25,976 nt of DNA from the NCBI GenBank assembly GCA_002315385.1, contig DCHZ01000015.1:1-25976 (forward strand). Reading direction: 5' to 3'. Shown here piece by piece: positions 15,777 through 24,283 of this stretch; the first letter of the stretch is position 1, and every line of letters starts with the position of its first letter. The notes beneath the pieces were generated by a model. The model was not told where the DNA came from. It saw only the letters and a list, made by a program, of their open reading frames with translations, and searched no databases. The DNA is from Firmicutes bacterium UBA1739 (lineage in GTDB: Bacteria; Bacillota; Clostridia; Peptostreptococcales; Anaerovoracaceae). The position numbers and the translations under genes are program-made.

Positions 15777-18032
15777 TTAAATTTTCATCGTCAGTGCTAT
15801 TCTTTTTTTCTTTTCGTCCACTTCCAGAATTCCGACATTGACAACATCTCCCACAGAAAGGACTTCGGAAGGATGTCTGATGAATCTGTCACAGATCTGG
15901 GATATATGAACAAGACCGTCCTGATGAACGCCGATATCGACGAATGCACCGAAATCGATTACGTTTCTTACAGTACCGGTAAGGGTCATCCCCGGTTTTA
16001 AATCAGATATTTCCATAATGTCTGTACGGAGTACCGGAGCGGGCAGCTCGTCTCTGGGGTCACGGCCGGGCTTGAGCAGTTCTTTTACAATATCTTTAAG
16101 GGTGGGAATGCCTATTCCGCAGGCTTCCGCTGTTTTCTTTTCATCTATACGGGAAAGCTTTTCTTTCAGTGATTTACGGGAGGCCTCGGAGGCTGAATCG
16201 ATTGTCTCAGCCTGATATCCGTTTTCGGATGCAGACGAATTACCGTATGAAGTCGGAGAGCTCTCTGCTGCAGTCGGAGACCCGGCGGCTGTAGTGAGAC
16301 AGTCGCTGCACCCGCATAATTCCAGAAGCTTTTTTGCCGCATCATAGCTTTCGGGATGAACCCCTGTGCTGTCCAGAATTTCGGGAGCACCGGGAATTCT
16401 GAGAAAACCGGCACACTGCTCGTAGGCTTTCGGCCCAAGTTTGGGAACTCTGAGAAGCTGTTTTCTGGATGTAAATTCACCGTTTTCTTCGCGGAAAAGT
16501 ACTATGTTTTTTGCGGTTGCGGCAGTCAGACCGGAAACCCGCTGAAGAAGTGACGGTGAAGCTGTGTTCAGATCAACTCCGACTGAATTTACACAGTCTT
16601 CAACTACACCGGAAAGTGTTTCGCCAAGTCTTTTCTGGGGCATATCGTGCTGATACTGACCGACTCCGATGGATTTCGGGTCGATTTTAACGAGTTCCGC
16701 CAGCGGATCCTGAAGTCGTCGTGCTATGGAGACCGCACTTCTCAGATTAACATCGTAATCGGGGAATTCCTCCGCAGCCAGTTTTGAAGCGGAATATACT
16801 GAGGCACCGGCTTCATTTACTATCATGTATGATACTTTGTGTCCGGCATCGAGCCCGTGAATCATTTCGACGGTCATCTGTTCGGTTTCTCTTGATGCGG
16901 TACCGTTTCCGATGGCAATATGCTCAACACTGTGTTTTATTATCATGGCGGTCAGTTTTCGAATTGCTTCATTTTTGCCTTTTTCGCCGAAGGTCGGATA
17001 AACAACGCAGGTGTCAAGTACCTTGCCTGTTGCATCCACAACAGCCACCTTACATCCGTTTTTGTAACCGGGATCCAGACCCATGGTGACATGACCTTTA
17101 ACCGGAGGCTGCATTAGCAGAGGCTTCAGATTCAGTGCGAAATTCCGAATCGCACCTTCAGAGGCTTCTTCAGTAAGATAAGAACGGAGCTCGTTATTCA
17201 TTGAAGGAGAAATGAGACGCTGCAGGGAATCTTCGGCGGCTTTTTTTACGAAGTCTGAAGCTTCCGAATTTCCGTGGATAATATCGCTGCAGATGAGATC
17301 CATGATCAGATCGGGATCTGTTTCTATCGAAACTTTGATATAACCTTCTTTTTCCCCTCTGTTTATTGCAAGAATCTGATGCCCGTGGAGTTTTTGCACC
17401 GGCTGACTGAAATCGTAATAGTTTCTATATACGGAATCTTCTTCCGAGGCGGCAGATGTCTTTATAACGGCATGATGAAGCATGTAATCTCTGATGGATT
17501 TTCGTATGGCAGCTGAATCGGAAATGGATTCCGCAATAATGTCCGAAGCTCCGCCAAGTGCGTCTTCTATGCTGTTTACGTCTTTTTCTTCATTAATATA
17601 TCTTTCAGCAAGCTCTGAAAGAGGAGGAAGTGAGACTGTCTGAGTATATATGAGGGCTGCCAATGGTTCAAGGCCTTTTTCTTTGGCAACGGAGGCCCGG
17701 GTTTTTCTTTTCTGACGGAAGGGTCTGTATATGTCTTCCAGCTCAGCCAGGGTACAGGCACTATTTATTTCCGAAATCAGTTCGGGAGTAAGCTTGCCCT
17801 GACCGTCTATGGCTGATGCAATGTCTTCTTTTTTTGTATTAAGGTTTTTAAGATAAATAAGCCTGTCCGCAAGTTCTCTGAGGGTGGTGTCATCCATAGA
17901 ACCGTGCATTTCCTTTCTGTATCTGGCGATAAAGGGAATGGTATTGCCTTCATCCAGCAAGGTAATGACGTTCCGGATATACAGCTCAGGTCTGCCGGTT
18001 TCGATGGCAAGCTGCGTAATAATTCTGTCCAT
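15777..18032 (-). CDS. tex: Tex-family RNA-binding transcription accessory protein
   Basis: A 751-residue Tex protein, a cytosolic nucleic-acid-binding factor associated with transcription. It has the N-terminal helical Tex domain (IPFIARYRKEMHGSMDD), a YqgF/RNase H-like domain starting at about 318 (MGLDPGYKNGCKVAVVDATG), a helix-hairpin-helix pair (DLNTASPSLLQRVSGL, and VPKLGPKAYEQCAGFLRIPG) and a C-terminal S1 RNA-binding domain from about 675 to 750 (LTGTVRNVIDFGAFVDIG, DGLVHISQ). GGAG is seven bases before the ATG. An unusual low-complexity linker rich in Ser, Ala and Thr (about residues 575-625, after CGCSDC) sits between the HhH part and the S1 domain. The stop codon is directly followed by the repeats and promoter of the T-box operon. 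Confidence 0.96.
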   Translation of the reverse strand: MDRIITQLAIETGRPELYIRNVITLLDEGNTIPFIARYRKEMHGSMDDTTLRELADRLIYLKNLNTKKEDIASAIDGQGKLTPELISEINSACTLAELEDIYRPFRQKRKTRASVAKEKGLEPLAALIYTQTVSLPPLSELAERYINEEKDVNSIEDALGGASDIIAESISDSAAIRKSIRDYMLHHAVIKTSAASEEDSVYRNYYDFSQPVQKLHGHQILAINRGEKEGYIKVSIETDPDLIMDLICSDIIHGNSEASDFVKKAAEDSLQRLISPSMNNELRSYLTEEASEGAIRNFALNLKPLLMQPPVKGHVTMGLDPGYKNGCKVAVVDATGKVLDTCVVYPTFGEKGKNEAIRKLTAMIIKHSVEHIAIGNGTASRETEQMTVEMIHGLDAGHKVSYMIVNEAGASVYSASKLAAEEFPDYDVNLRSAVSIARRLQDPLAELVKIDPKSIGVGQYQHDMPQKRLGETLSGVVEDCVNSVGVDLNTASPSLLQRVSGLTAATAKNIVLFREENGEFTSRKQLLRVPKLGPKAYEQCAGFLRIPGAPEILDSTGVHPESYDAAKKLLELCGCSDCLTTAAGSPTAAESSPTSYGNSSASENGYQAETIDSASEASRKSLKEKLSRIDEKKTAEACGIGIPTLKDIVKELLKPGRDPRDELPAPVLRTDIMEISDLKPGMTLTGTVRNVIDFGAFVDIGVHQDGLVHISQICDRFIRHPSEVLSVGDVVNVGILEVDEKKKRIALTMKI

Positions 18033-18262
18033 AATATTTCTCCATGTTTTTTTATTTGTTGATAATGTGAATACGATGATATCATATCGTTGCGGCTAAT
18101 TCAATGAGGCATGCAAATAATATGAAATGGAGTAAGGAGCTGTTTGGTAATGAAATAACGGTTGCCTTCTGGTGTATTGTGTTTTAACGGACTTATTAAG
18201 GTTTCGTGAACCGGACGGTAAACATGAAGCACGTTGTGACAGGCAAAAATCAAATCCTGTGC

Positions 18263-18309
18263 AAAATGTCTCCATATTTGCAGAAAATTCTAAATGTGGA
18301 GACGTTTTT
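18263..18309. repeat. Hairpin repeat, copy 1
   Basis: GTCTCCA (18268-18274) and TGGAGAC (18297-18303) form an inverted repeat around a 22-nt loop, flanked by AAAA and TTTT that extend the pairing. Its loop ends in TCTAAATG, shared with copy 2 at 18431-18470. The downstream T run makes it terminator-like on the plus strand. Confidence 0.7.
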
Positions 18310-18430
18310 GTGATTATTGCAGTAAATGATGTGTTGTCTTTTAATCAATAGTTAAAATATAGTAAAATTTAGGAGAAATCGGACGTAAATTTGCCCACGA
18401 AACCGTCTATAATTCACTTTTTTCAAAATT

Positions 18431-18470
18431 ATGTCTCCATTTTTTTGAAAAAGTCTAAATGTGGAGACAT
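18431..18470. repeat. Hairpin repeat, copy 2
   Basis: ATGTCTCCA (18431-18439) and TGGAGACAT (18462-18470) are a perfect 9-bp inverted repeat around a 22-nt loop, the same loop length as copy 1, with the shared loop segment GTCTAAATG or TTCTAAATG. Outside the repeat the flanks differ from copy 1, so the unit itself is what is duplicated. Confidence 0.7.
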
Positions 18471-18855
18471 TTCCCTTGAGATTTAGTTTTTGACCTTATC
18501 TGACTTTTAAATAAACGTCAACAGGATCCGAATCTCACAGAGGTTCGATGCTTCCGGTGCCTGTCCCGGTTCGGTCGGCCTCTCAAATTCGGGAACATCG
18601 AAAAGGCGGCGGAACCGGTGTGAAGTTTGATGCTTCATTCTGACGCCTTCGTAAGCGGCAGCATAAAGGGGCGGATATTATCGGAGACTGCTTTTACGGC
18701 ATTTTTTTCAGAAATTGTCAAATGCTATAAGAATATCTGTACGGTTTTAAAAACAATAAAGGTTTTCGAAACCGGATTGTTATTAAAAGTTACAAAAAAA
18801 AATAAAAAAATCACAGTTTTTTTGAAAAATAGTATGTTTTTTTTGAAATAATAAT

Positions 18856-18863
18856 GGTATAAT
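18856..18863 (+). promoter_or_regulatory. Candidate extended -10 promoter for purB
   Basis: TGGTATAAT gives a TGn plus perfect TATAAT at 18858-18863, without a clear -35 box. A transcript from here would carry the foldback element at 18941-19088 in the 5' leader of purB. Confidence 0.45.
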
Positions 18864-18940
18864 CATTTTTTCGGTATAAGAATAATAAATATGAAGAAAA
18901 TGATAGTTCTGATGCTGAATGATTATGTAAACTAGTGCAT

Positions 18941-19088
18941 CGAATAATAAATAACTAACACATTAACTTGCCTGTTTTTCTGTATGCACGATTCAAAAAT
19001 ACTCGCCGTAGCACCACTACGACTGCGTTTTTTGAACCGCACCTACGAAAAAATATTCTGCGTTATTGTATCAGGAATTTATTATTCG
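18941..19088. repeat. Foldback (MITE-like) element, copy A
   Basis: A 148-bp imperfect palindrome bounded by a perfect 12-bp inverted repeat (CGAATAATAAAT at 18941-18952, ATTTATTATTCG at 19077-19088). Inside are paired TTCAAAA/TTTTGAA arms and the centre GTAGCACCACTAC. It is about three-quarters identical, in the same orientation, to copy B at 20669-20804. It carries no open reading frame and lies 34 bp before purB, inside its likely leader. Confidence 0.8.
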
Positions 19089-19122
19089 CTACACTAATAT
19101 ATCAGGATGAAGGAGAAAAAAG

Positions 19123-20556
19123 ATGCACGATATTTACCAGAATCCTTTGTGCAGACGTTATGCCGGCAGGGAAATGCAGGAGATATTTTCCGATGACAGA
19201 AAGTTTTCCACCTGGAGAAAGCTGTGGATCGCTCTGGCGGAAAGCGAGAGAGAACTCGGAATTGATATTTCCGAAAGCCAGATACGGGAAATGAAGGAGC
19301 ATATCTGTGATATTGACTATGATATGGCGGCAGATATGGAAAAGGAGCTGCGGCATGATGTAATGGCTCATATTCATACTTATGCTGCGTCGTGTCCGGG
19401 AGCGAAGCCGATAATCCATCTGGGAGCCACCAGCTGTTACGTAGGGGACAATACCGATATTATTATTCAGAAAGAAGCACTTCTGAGAGTGAGGACTCTG
19501 CTTCTCAATGCGATATCGGCTTTGTCTGAATTTGCGGAAGAATATAAGTCTCTTGAAACTCTGGCCTACACCCATTTTCAGGCCGCACAGCCTACTACGG
19601 TGGGAAAGAGGGCAACGCTCTGGCTGCAGGACCTGATGATGGACCTGGAGCATCTGGATTTTGTACTGGGAAATCTTAAGCTGCTGGGCTGCAGAGGTAC
19701 CACCGGAACCGGAGCAAGTTTTCTTGAGCTGTTTGAAGGCGATTCTGAAAAGGTTAAGAAGCTGGAGCAGATGGTTACGGAAAAAATGGGATTCAAAAAG
19801 TCCTACGGAGTAAGCGGACAGACGTATTCAAGAAAAGTTGACTATTTTACGTTATCTGTACTTTCGGGAATAGCCCAGAGTGCGCAGAAATTTTCCGGAG
19901 ATATCAGACTGCTTTCTCATCTGAAGGAATTTGATGAGCCGTTTGAAAGCGGACAGGTGGGATCGTCTGCCATGGCTTACAAAAGAAATCCCATGAGAAG
20001 CGAAAGGATAGCGTCTCTCTCAAGATTTGTTATCGCCGACTGCATGAATCCGGCAATGACTGCCGGGACTCAGTGGCTTGAAAGAACTCTTGACGATTCC
20101 GCGGGAAGAAGAATTACCATACCGGAGGCTTTTCTGGCGGTGGATGGGATTCTTAATCTCTACATTAATATTGTCCGGGGAGGAACTGTTTATCCGAAGG
20201 TAATAAGAAAGCATCTCATGGAAGAGCTGCCCTTCATGGCAACGGAGAATATTCTTATGGATTGCGTCAGGCGGGGCGGTGACAGGCAGATACTTCATGA
20301 GGCAATAAGACGTCACTCCGTGGAGGCCGGAAAAGTGGTTAAGGCGGAAGGCGGTAAAAACGATCTTCTGGACAGAATTGCCGCAGATCCTGTTTTCAAT
20401 CTGAGCCGGGATGAAATTGACAGAATAATAAATGAAAGCTGTTTTACGGGAAGAGCCGTGGAACAGACTGAGGAATATCTTGAAGCTGTAAGAAAAGTTC
20501 TGGATGAAAACGAGACAGCTTTAAAAAATGAATTAAACCCGGAAATCAAGGTATAG
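19123..20556 (+). CDS. purB: Adenylosuccinate lyase
   Basis: A 477-residue fumarase/aspartase-superfamily enzyme that splits SAICAR to AICAR and adenylosuccinate to AMP, each with release of fumarate. The superfamily signature is present as SSAMAYKRNP at about residues 281-290 (catalytic Ser loop), with HLGATSCYVGDNTD (about 103-116) and TLAYTHFQAAQPTT (about 146-159, catalytic His) also visible. The length matches the longer, eukaryote-like PurB subfamily. AAGGAG lies seven bases before the ATG. purA and guaA follow on the same strand, but a 367-bp gap with a foldback element separates it from purA, so it is probably a separate transcript. Confidence 0.96.
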   Translation: MHDIYQNPLCRRYAGREMQEIFSDDRKFSTWRKLWIALAESERELGIDISESQIREMKEHICDIDYDMAADMEKELRHDVMAHIHTYAASCPGAKPIIHLGATSCYVGDNTDIIIQKEALLRVRTLLLNAISALSEFAEEYKSLETLAYTHFQAAQPTTVGKRATLWLQDLMMDLEHLDFVLGNLKLLGCRGTTGTGASFLELFEGDSEKVKKLEQMVTEKMGFKKSYGVSGQTYSRKVDYFTLSVLSGIAQSAQKFSGDIRLLSHLKEFDEPFESGQVGSSAMAYKRNPMRSERIASLSRFVIADCMNPAMTAGTQWLERTLDDSAGRRITIPEAFLAVDGILNLYINIVRGGTVYPKVIRKHLMEELPFMATENILMDCVRRGGDRQILHEAIRRHSVEAGKVVKAEGGKNDLLDRIAADPVFNLSRDEIDRIINESCFTGRAVEQTEEYLEAVRKVLDENETALKNELNPEIKV

Positions 20557-20923
20557 TTTTGTAATAGTATATGAGTTGAACTGTATTTTTTGAGCCCGGG
20601 CAGTTTTTCGGGCAGTCATGTAGATTTCAAAAGTCAGAGTTGCCGGTATGAACGCCGGTGCATTAAAAAATAAATACTAATACATTAACCTGACTGATTT
20701 TCCGTATGAGCGATTCAAAAAGCCTCGCTGTAGCACCACTACGACAGCGTCTTTTGAACCGCACCGGCGAAAAAAATCCTGCGTTATTGTATCTGGTATT
20801 TATTGTCTGTCACACTTGATAATGCTTTTGTTTTAAGACAATACTGTATACGGTACGGACGGATTGCATGACTGGATTTTGATGCTTAAGTTATGAAACA
20901 GATTAAAAAAAGAAGGTGTAATT
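20557..20923. other. Intergenic region between purB and purA
   Basis: This 367-bp gap holds no gene. A short stem GCCCG/CGGGC (about 20593-20615) lacks a T tract and is a poor terminator. Most of the rest is the foldback element at 20669-20804. No convincing promoter or purine-responsive riboswitch was seen before purA. Confidence 0.55.
20669..20804. repeat. Foldback (MITE-like) element, copy B
   Basis: A 136-bp imperfect palindrome with outer arms AATAAATAC (20669-20677) and GTATTTATT (20796-20804), inner pairing ATACA/TGTAT and GATTTT/AAAATC, paired TTCAAAA/TTTTGAA, and a central CGCTGTAG/CTACGACAGCG hairpin with loop CACCA. It matches copy A over its length, with the best conserved block from CGATTCAAAAA to TTTTGAACCGCACC. 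It lies about 120 bp before purA. Confidence 0.8.
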
Positions 20924-22192
20924 ATGCTTACTGCAATTGTAGGAATTAACTGGGGAGATGAAGGAAAGGGCCGTATGGTGGATCTGCTTTCCGAAAAGTA
21001 TGATATTATCTGCAGATATCAGGGCGGCAATAATGCAGGCCATACTGTAATTAACGAAAAAGGCAGATTTGTGCTTAATCTTCTTCCATCGGGGATTCTC
21101 CGGGAAACGACGGTAAATATTATGGGAAACGGCATGGTGGTGGATATTGAGCATCTGACTAATGAAATGAAGGCTCTGACAGATAAGGGGATTTCCATTA
21201 CTCCGGATAATCTCAAAATCAGTGAAAAGGCAATTGTATGTCTGCCGTACCATAAACTGCAGGACATTATGGAGGAGGATAGACTTAAGGATAAAAAATT
21301 CGGCTCGACAAGAAGAGGAATCGCACCCGTGTATGCCGATAAATATATGAAGAAAGCTGTTCGTATGGAGGATCTGTTCCATATGGATGAGCTGAGAGAG
21401 AAAATGGAAGAAATTCTGAAATGGAAAAATATTACAGTAAAGGGCTACGGGCATGATGAAGTCGCCCTTGATGAAATGATGAACTGGCTTGAAGAATACG
21501 GGGCTGCAGTCAGACCTTTTATTACGGATGTTTCGGGATATCTGGAAAAGGCTGTGGAGTCCGGAAGAGATATTATGTTCGAAGCTCAGCTGGGAGCATT
21601 GAGGGATATCGATTTCGGTATTTATCCGTACACTTCATCCTCTCAGACGCTGGCGGCTTATGCACCTATCGGTTCCGGAATTCCGGGAGCGAAGCTTGAT
21701 GAAACAGTGGGAATAATGAAGGCATATTCGTCGTGCGTGGGCGAGGGACCTTTCACGGTGGAAATGTTCGGAGAAGAGGCCGATGCTCTCAGAACCGCCG
21801 GAGGAGAATACGGTGCAGCCACCGGCAGACCGAGACGTGTGGGAGCCTTTGATGTTCCTGCCTCGCGTTACGGTGTTAAGGTTCAGGGCGCGGATATCAT
21901 TGCTCTGACAAAACTGGATGTGCTTTCATATATGGATAGAATTCCGGTATGTGTGGCATATGAAATTGACGGAGAAGTGACAACGGAGTTTCCTACGGGC
22001 GAAAGGCTTAATCGTGCAAAGCCTGTAATAGAATATATGGAAGGTATCGGGGATGTTTCAAAATGCAGAACATTTGACGAGTTCCCGGAAGCTGCGAAGA
22101 AATATGTAAGATTCATTGAAAATGCCGTGGGCTGCAGAATAAAATATGTGTCTGTGGGCGCGGAACGCGATGAGTATGTTGTTTTGGACTAA
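20924..22192 (+). CDS. purA: Adenylosuccinate synthetase
   Basis: A 422-residue GTP-dependent enzyme joining IMP and aspartate to adenylosuccinate, the first committed step to AMP, whose product PurB then splits. The N-terminal GTP loop GINWGDEGKG (7-16) includes the catalytic Asp, and GGNNAGHTV holds the catalytic His. RRGIAPVYADK, TGRPRRVGAFD and TKLDVLSYM are the other family segments. AGAAGGTG precedes the ATG by five bases. It is followed 37 bp later by guaA, most likely as an operon. The last codons are tandemly repeated past the stop. Confidence 0.97.
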   Translation: MLTAIVGINWGDEGKGRMVDLLSEKYDIICRYQGGNNAGHTVINEKGRFVLNLLPSGILRETTVNIMGNGMVVDIEHLTNEMKALTDKGISITPDNLKISEKAIVCLPYHKLQDIMEEDRLKDKKFGSTRRGIAPVYADKYMKKAVRMEDLFHMDELREKMEEILKWKNITVKGYGHDEVALDEMMNWLEEYGAAVRPFITDVSGYLEKAVESGRDIMFEAQLGALRDIDFGIYPYTSSSQTLAAYAPIGSGIPGAKLDETVGIMKAYSSCVGEGPFTVEMFGEEADALRTAGGEYGAATGRPRRVGAFDVPASRYGVKVQGADIIALTKLDVLSYMDRIPVCVAYEIDGEVTTEFPTGERLNRAKPVIEYMEGIGDVSKCRTFDEFPEAAKKYVRFIENAVGCRIKYVSVGAERDEYVVLD

Positions 22193-22213
22193 TGAGTATG
22201 TTATTTTGAACTG
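22170..22213 (+). repeat. Tandem 22-bp duplication at the end of purA
   Basis: The last seven codons plus the start of the stop codon of purA (22170-22191) are repeated directly after (22192-22213) with three mismatches. The second copy is outside the reading frame's stop and is a simple local duplication, partly filling the purA-guaA spacer. Confidence 0.8.
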
Positions 22214-22229
22214 AAATACAGGAGGAAAA

Positions 22230-23756
22230 ATGGGCTATCAGACTGTAGTAATACTTGATTTCGGCGGTCAGTACAAGGAACTGATTGCAAGACGTGTAAG
22301 AGAATGTAATGTGTATTCTGTTGTTAAGCCGGGCAGCATTTCTGTCGAAGAGCTGACGGAGATTAATCCCATCGGAATAATACTGACCGGAGGCCCCAAC
22401 AGTGTTTATGATGAATCTTCACCGCACTGTGACAGGCGAATTTTCGATATGGGTATTCCTGTTCTGGGGATATGTTACGGAACTCAGCTTCTGGCATGGT
22501 CGGTGGGAGGAGAAGTTGCCCCTTGTGTAACCGGCGAATACGGCAGGACAAAAATGAAGGTAAACCCGCAATCATTGATATTTGAAGGGCTGGAAGATAA
22601 TCAGGTCGGGCTTATGAGTCATACGGATCAGATTACGGTTTTACCGGAGGGTTTTGCTTCCGTTGCGGAGACAGAGGTCTGCCCGAATGCGGCGGTGGAA
22701 TGCCCCGAAAGAAAGCTCTACGGGATTCAGTTTCACCCCGAGGTTGAAAGCACACCGAAGGGAAAGAGGATGATAAGAAATTTCCTTTATAATGTATGCG
22801 GTGCGAAGGGTGATTATACTCTCAGAAATCTGGAAAAGGTTCTGATAGAACAGATCCGGGAAAAGGTGGGCGATTCACATGTGCTGCTGGGATTGTCCGG
22901 CGGTGTGGATTCATCGGTATGTGCGGCGCTGCTGTCGAAGGCGGTTCCGGGTCAGCTGCACTGTATTTTCGTTGACCACGGTCTTATGAGAAAGGATGAA
23001 GGCGATGAGGTTGAGGCTGCATTTAAGGACAGAGACCTTCATTTTGTACGTGTCAATGCCGGGGAGCGTTTTCTCAGGGCGCTGAAAGGTGTGACAGATC
23101 CGGAGCAGAAGCGAAAGATTATCGGAGCGGAATTTGTCAAAGTTTTTGAGGACGAGTCGGCAAAGCTGCCGGATGTAAAATATCTGGCTCAGGGAACAAT
23201 TTATCCCGATGTTATCGAATCGGGAGACGGAAAGGCGGCTACGATTAAGAGTCATCATAATGTAGGTGGTCTTCCGGATGACATGAAATTTGAGGGAGTG
23301 GTGGAGCCTCTCAGAGGTTTGTTCAAGGATGAGGTCAGAACTCTGGGCAGAAGACTCGGTCTGCCTAAGGCTTTTGTAGAAAGACAGCCTTTCCCGGGAC
23401 CGGGACTCGGAATCCGGGTAATCGGGGAAATTACGGAGGAAAAGCTTGAAATTCTGAGAAATGCCGATGCGATTTTCAGAGAAGAGGTTGTGAAGAGAAG
23501 GGTTAAGGCCGAACAGTACTTCGCGGTAATCACCGATACCCGATCGGTGGGAGTGGTCGGAGATTTCAGAACCTACGATTACACCATTGCGCTCCGGGCG
23601 GTAAGAACATCTGATTTCATGACCTGCGAATATGCGCCGATTCAACATAAAGTGCTGGGAATTGTGTCTTCGCGGATTGTAAACGAAGTAAACGGAGCCG
23701 GAAGGGTCGTGTACGATATTACCGGGAAGCCACCGGCAACAGTCGAGTGGGAATAA
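22230..23756 (+). CDS. guaA: GMP synthase (glutamine-hydrolysing)
   Basis: A complete 508-residue enzyme that aminates XMP to GMP using ATP and glutamine. The class I glutamine amidotransferase domain (1-190) has the nucleophile Cys82 in GICYGTQLLA and the His/Glu of QFHPEVE at about 169-175. The ATP pyrophosphatase domain follows with the PP-loop LSGGVDSSV (about 219-227), and the C-terminal dimerisation domain has RQPFPGPGLGIRV and ends in ATVEWE. AGGAGG is six bases before the ATG. A terminator stands about 100 bp downstream and mobile-element debris starts just after it. The 3' end of guaA is a known integration hotspot for genomic islands. Confidence 0.97.
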   Translation: MGYQTVVILDFGGQYKELIARRVRECNVYSVVKPGSISVEELTEINPIGIILTGGPNSVYDESSPHCDRRIFDMGIPVLGICYGTQLLAWSVGGEVAPCVTGEYGRTKMKVNPQSLIFEGLEDNQVGLMSHTDQITVLPEGFASVAETEVCPNAAVECPERKLYGIQFHPEVESTPKGKRMIRNFLYNVCGAKGDYTLRNLEKVLIEQIREKVGDSHVLLGLSGGVDSSVCAALLSKAVPGQLHCIFVDHGLMRKDEGDEVEAAFKDRDLHFVRVNAGERFLRALKGVTDPEQKRKIIGAEFVKVFEDESAKLPDVKYLAQGTIYPDVIESGDGKAATIKSHHNVGGLPDDMKFEGVVEPLRGLFKDEVRTLGRRLGLPKAFVERQPFPGPGLGIRVIGEITEEKLEILRNADAIFREEVVKRRVKAEQYFAVITDTRSVGVVGDFRTYDYTIALRAVRTSDFMTCEYAPIQHKVLGIVSSRIVNEVNGAGRVVYDITGKPPATVEWE

Positions 23757-23855
23757 TTGCAGAAATCCCGAAAAGCCTTGAAAACAAAGGGCACTGAAAA
23801 AGGGTTCTATGTCAAATGTTGGGGTAGAACAAAATAACGAAATATTTTCGACGCG

Positions 23856-23885
23856 AACGGAGAGCTTTAAACGGCTCTCCGTTTT
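23856..23885 (+). terminator. Terminator of purA-guaA
   Basis: A 10-bp stem (AACGGAGAGC at 23856-23865, GCTCTCCGTT at 23874-23883) with an 8-nt loop is followed by TTTTC. It lies 100 bp after the guaA stop codon. Confidence 0.85.
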
Positions 23886-23910
23886 CATGACATTACATGC
23901 ATGATTCTTC

Positions 23911-24163
23911 GTAAGCGCCAAGTCTCGGGGTATACACCTGCTTAAAGCCTGCAGCTAACTGCAGGCTACCTGGAGCTTTTCATGCAAGCCTTCTGAACGT
24001 CCTTATTCCATGGCGCAAGTTCTGACAGTTCTTCATCTGTAATTTCTGCAGAAGTACAATGTTCAGGAAGATACTCAATGTATTTATAACGGCTCAGTCC
24101 GTACAGATTTGCCATATCAACAATGGTGTAGATGTCCATGCTGGCATTAATTGTATATATTAA
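23911..24163 (-). mobile_element. IS66-family remnant: right end and C-terminal transposase fragment
   Basis: Reading the minus strand from about 24148 to the TAG at 23966 gives the C-terminus of an IS66 TnpC transposase, with IYTIVDMANLYGLSRYKYIE then LPEHC and ELAPWNKDVQKAC; the APW segment is typical of this family's end. An in-frame stop lies at 24164-24166 and everything upstream is missing, so only about 60 residues remain. Past the stop, a 9-bp hairpin (AGCCTGCAG/CTGCAGGCT, 23946-23967) and GTAAGCGCCA at 23911 follow; GTAAGCG is the usual IS66 terminal sequence. The element is dead and truncated, with the break abutting IS21-like sequence. Confidence 0.8.
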
Positions 24164-24283
24164 TCAAAAATTGGTCCATTAATTAAAAATTTCCGTTTGA
24201 AAACTGGTCCACTCTATTAAAAAATACCGACATATTATATGATAGTGTCGGAGGTGAAAAAGGAGTGAAATCGTTAATGGACT
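24164..24283 (+). mobile_element. IS21-like end fragment
   Basis: Two TGGTCCA units (24172-24178 and 24204-24210), 32 bp apart and each followed by an AT-rich TTAAAAA tract, resemble the multiple terminal repeats of IS21 elements. Downstream are a 6-bp inverted repeat (CCGACA/TGTCGG, 24226-24250), GGAGGT, and a GTG start at 24264 encoding VKSLMD before a TAG, which looks like the first codons of an istA gene cut off by deletion. The family call is from memory of such ends and is not certain. Confidence 0.45.

Larger units (their letters stand above)
18033..19122. other. Long intergenic region between tex and purB
   Basis: This 1.09-kb divergent gap holds two copies of a small hairpin repeat (18263-18309 and 18431-18470), a GC-richer stretch (about 18520-18680) of no recognised function, an AT-rich stretch with a promoter candidate (18856-18863) and a foldback element (18941-19088). 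A 74-codon plus-strand frame at 18627-18851 has no ribosome binding site and no recognisable domain, so it is not called as a gene. Confidence 0.6.

Noticed and set aside
18263..18470. CRISPR-like spacing of the two GTCTCCA hairpins
   Set aside because: Only two copies, spaced about 165 bp apart, with no regular spacers and no cas genes nearby.
18627..18851. 74-codon plus-strand frame in the tex-purB gap
   Set aside because: No ribosome binding site, and its Lys/Phe-rich C-terminal half simply follows the A/T tracts of the region.
20820..20923. Purine riboswitch or clear promoter before purA
   Set aside because: No purine aptamer core and no -35/-10 pair with acceptable spacing was found, so nothing was annotated.
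22911..23921. Long minus-strand open frame (336 codons) opposite guaA
   Set aside because: It lies antisense to the clearly functional guaA, has no recognisable domain or ribosome binding site, and its residue make-up is what one expects from a shadow frame.
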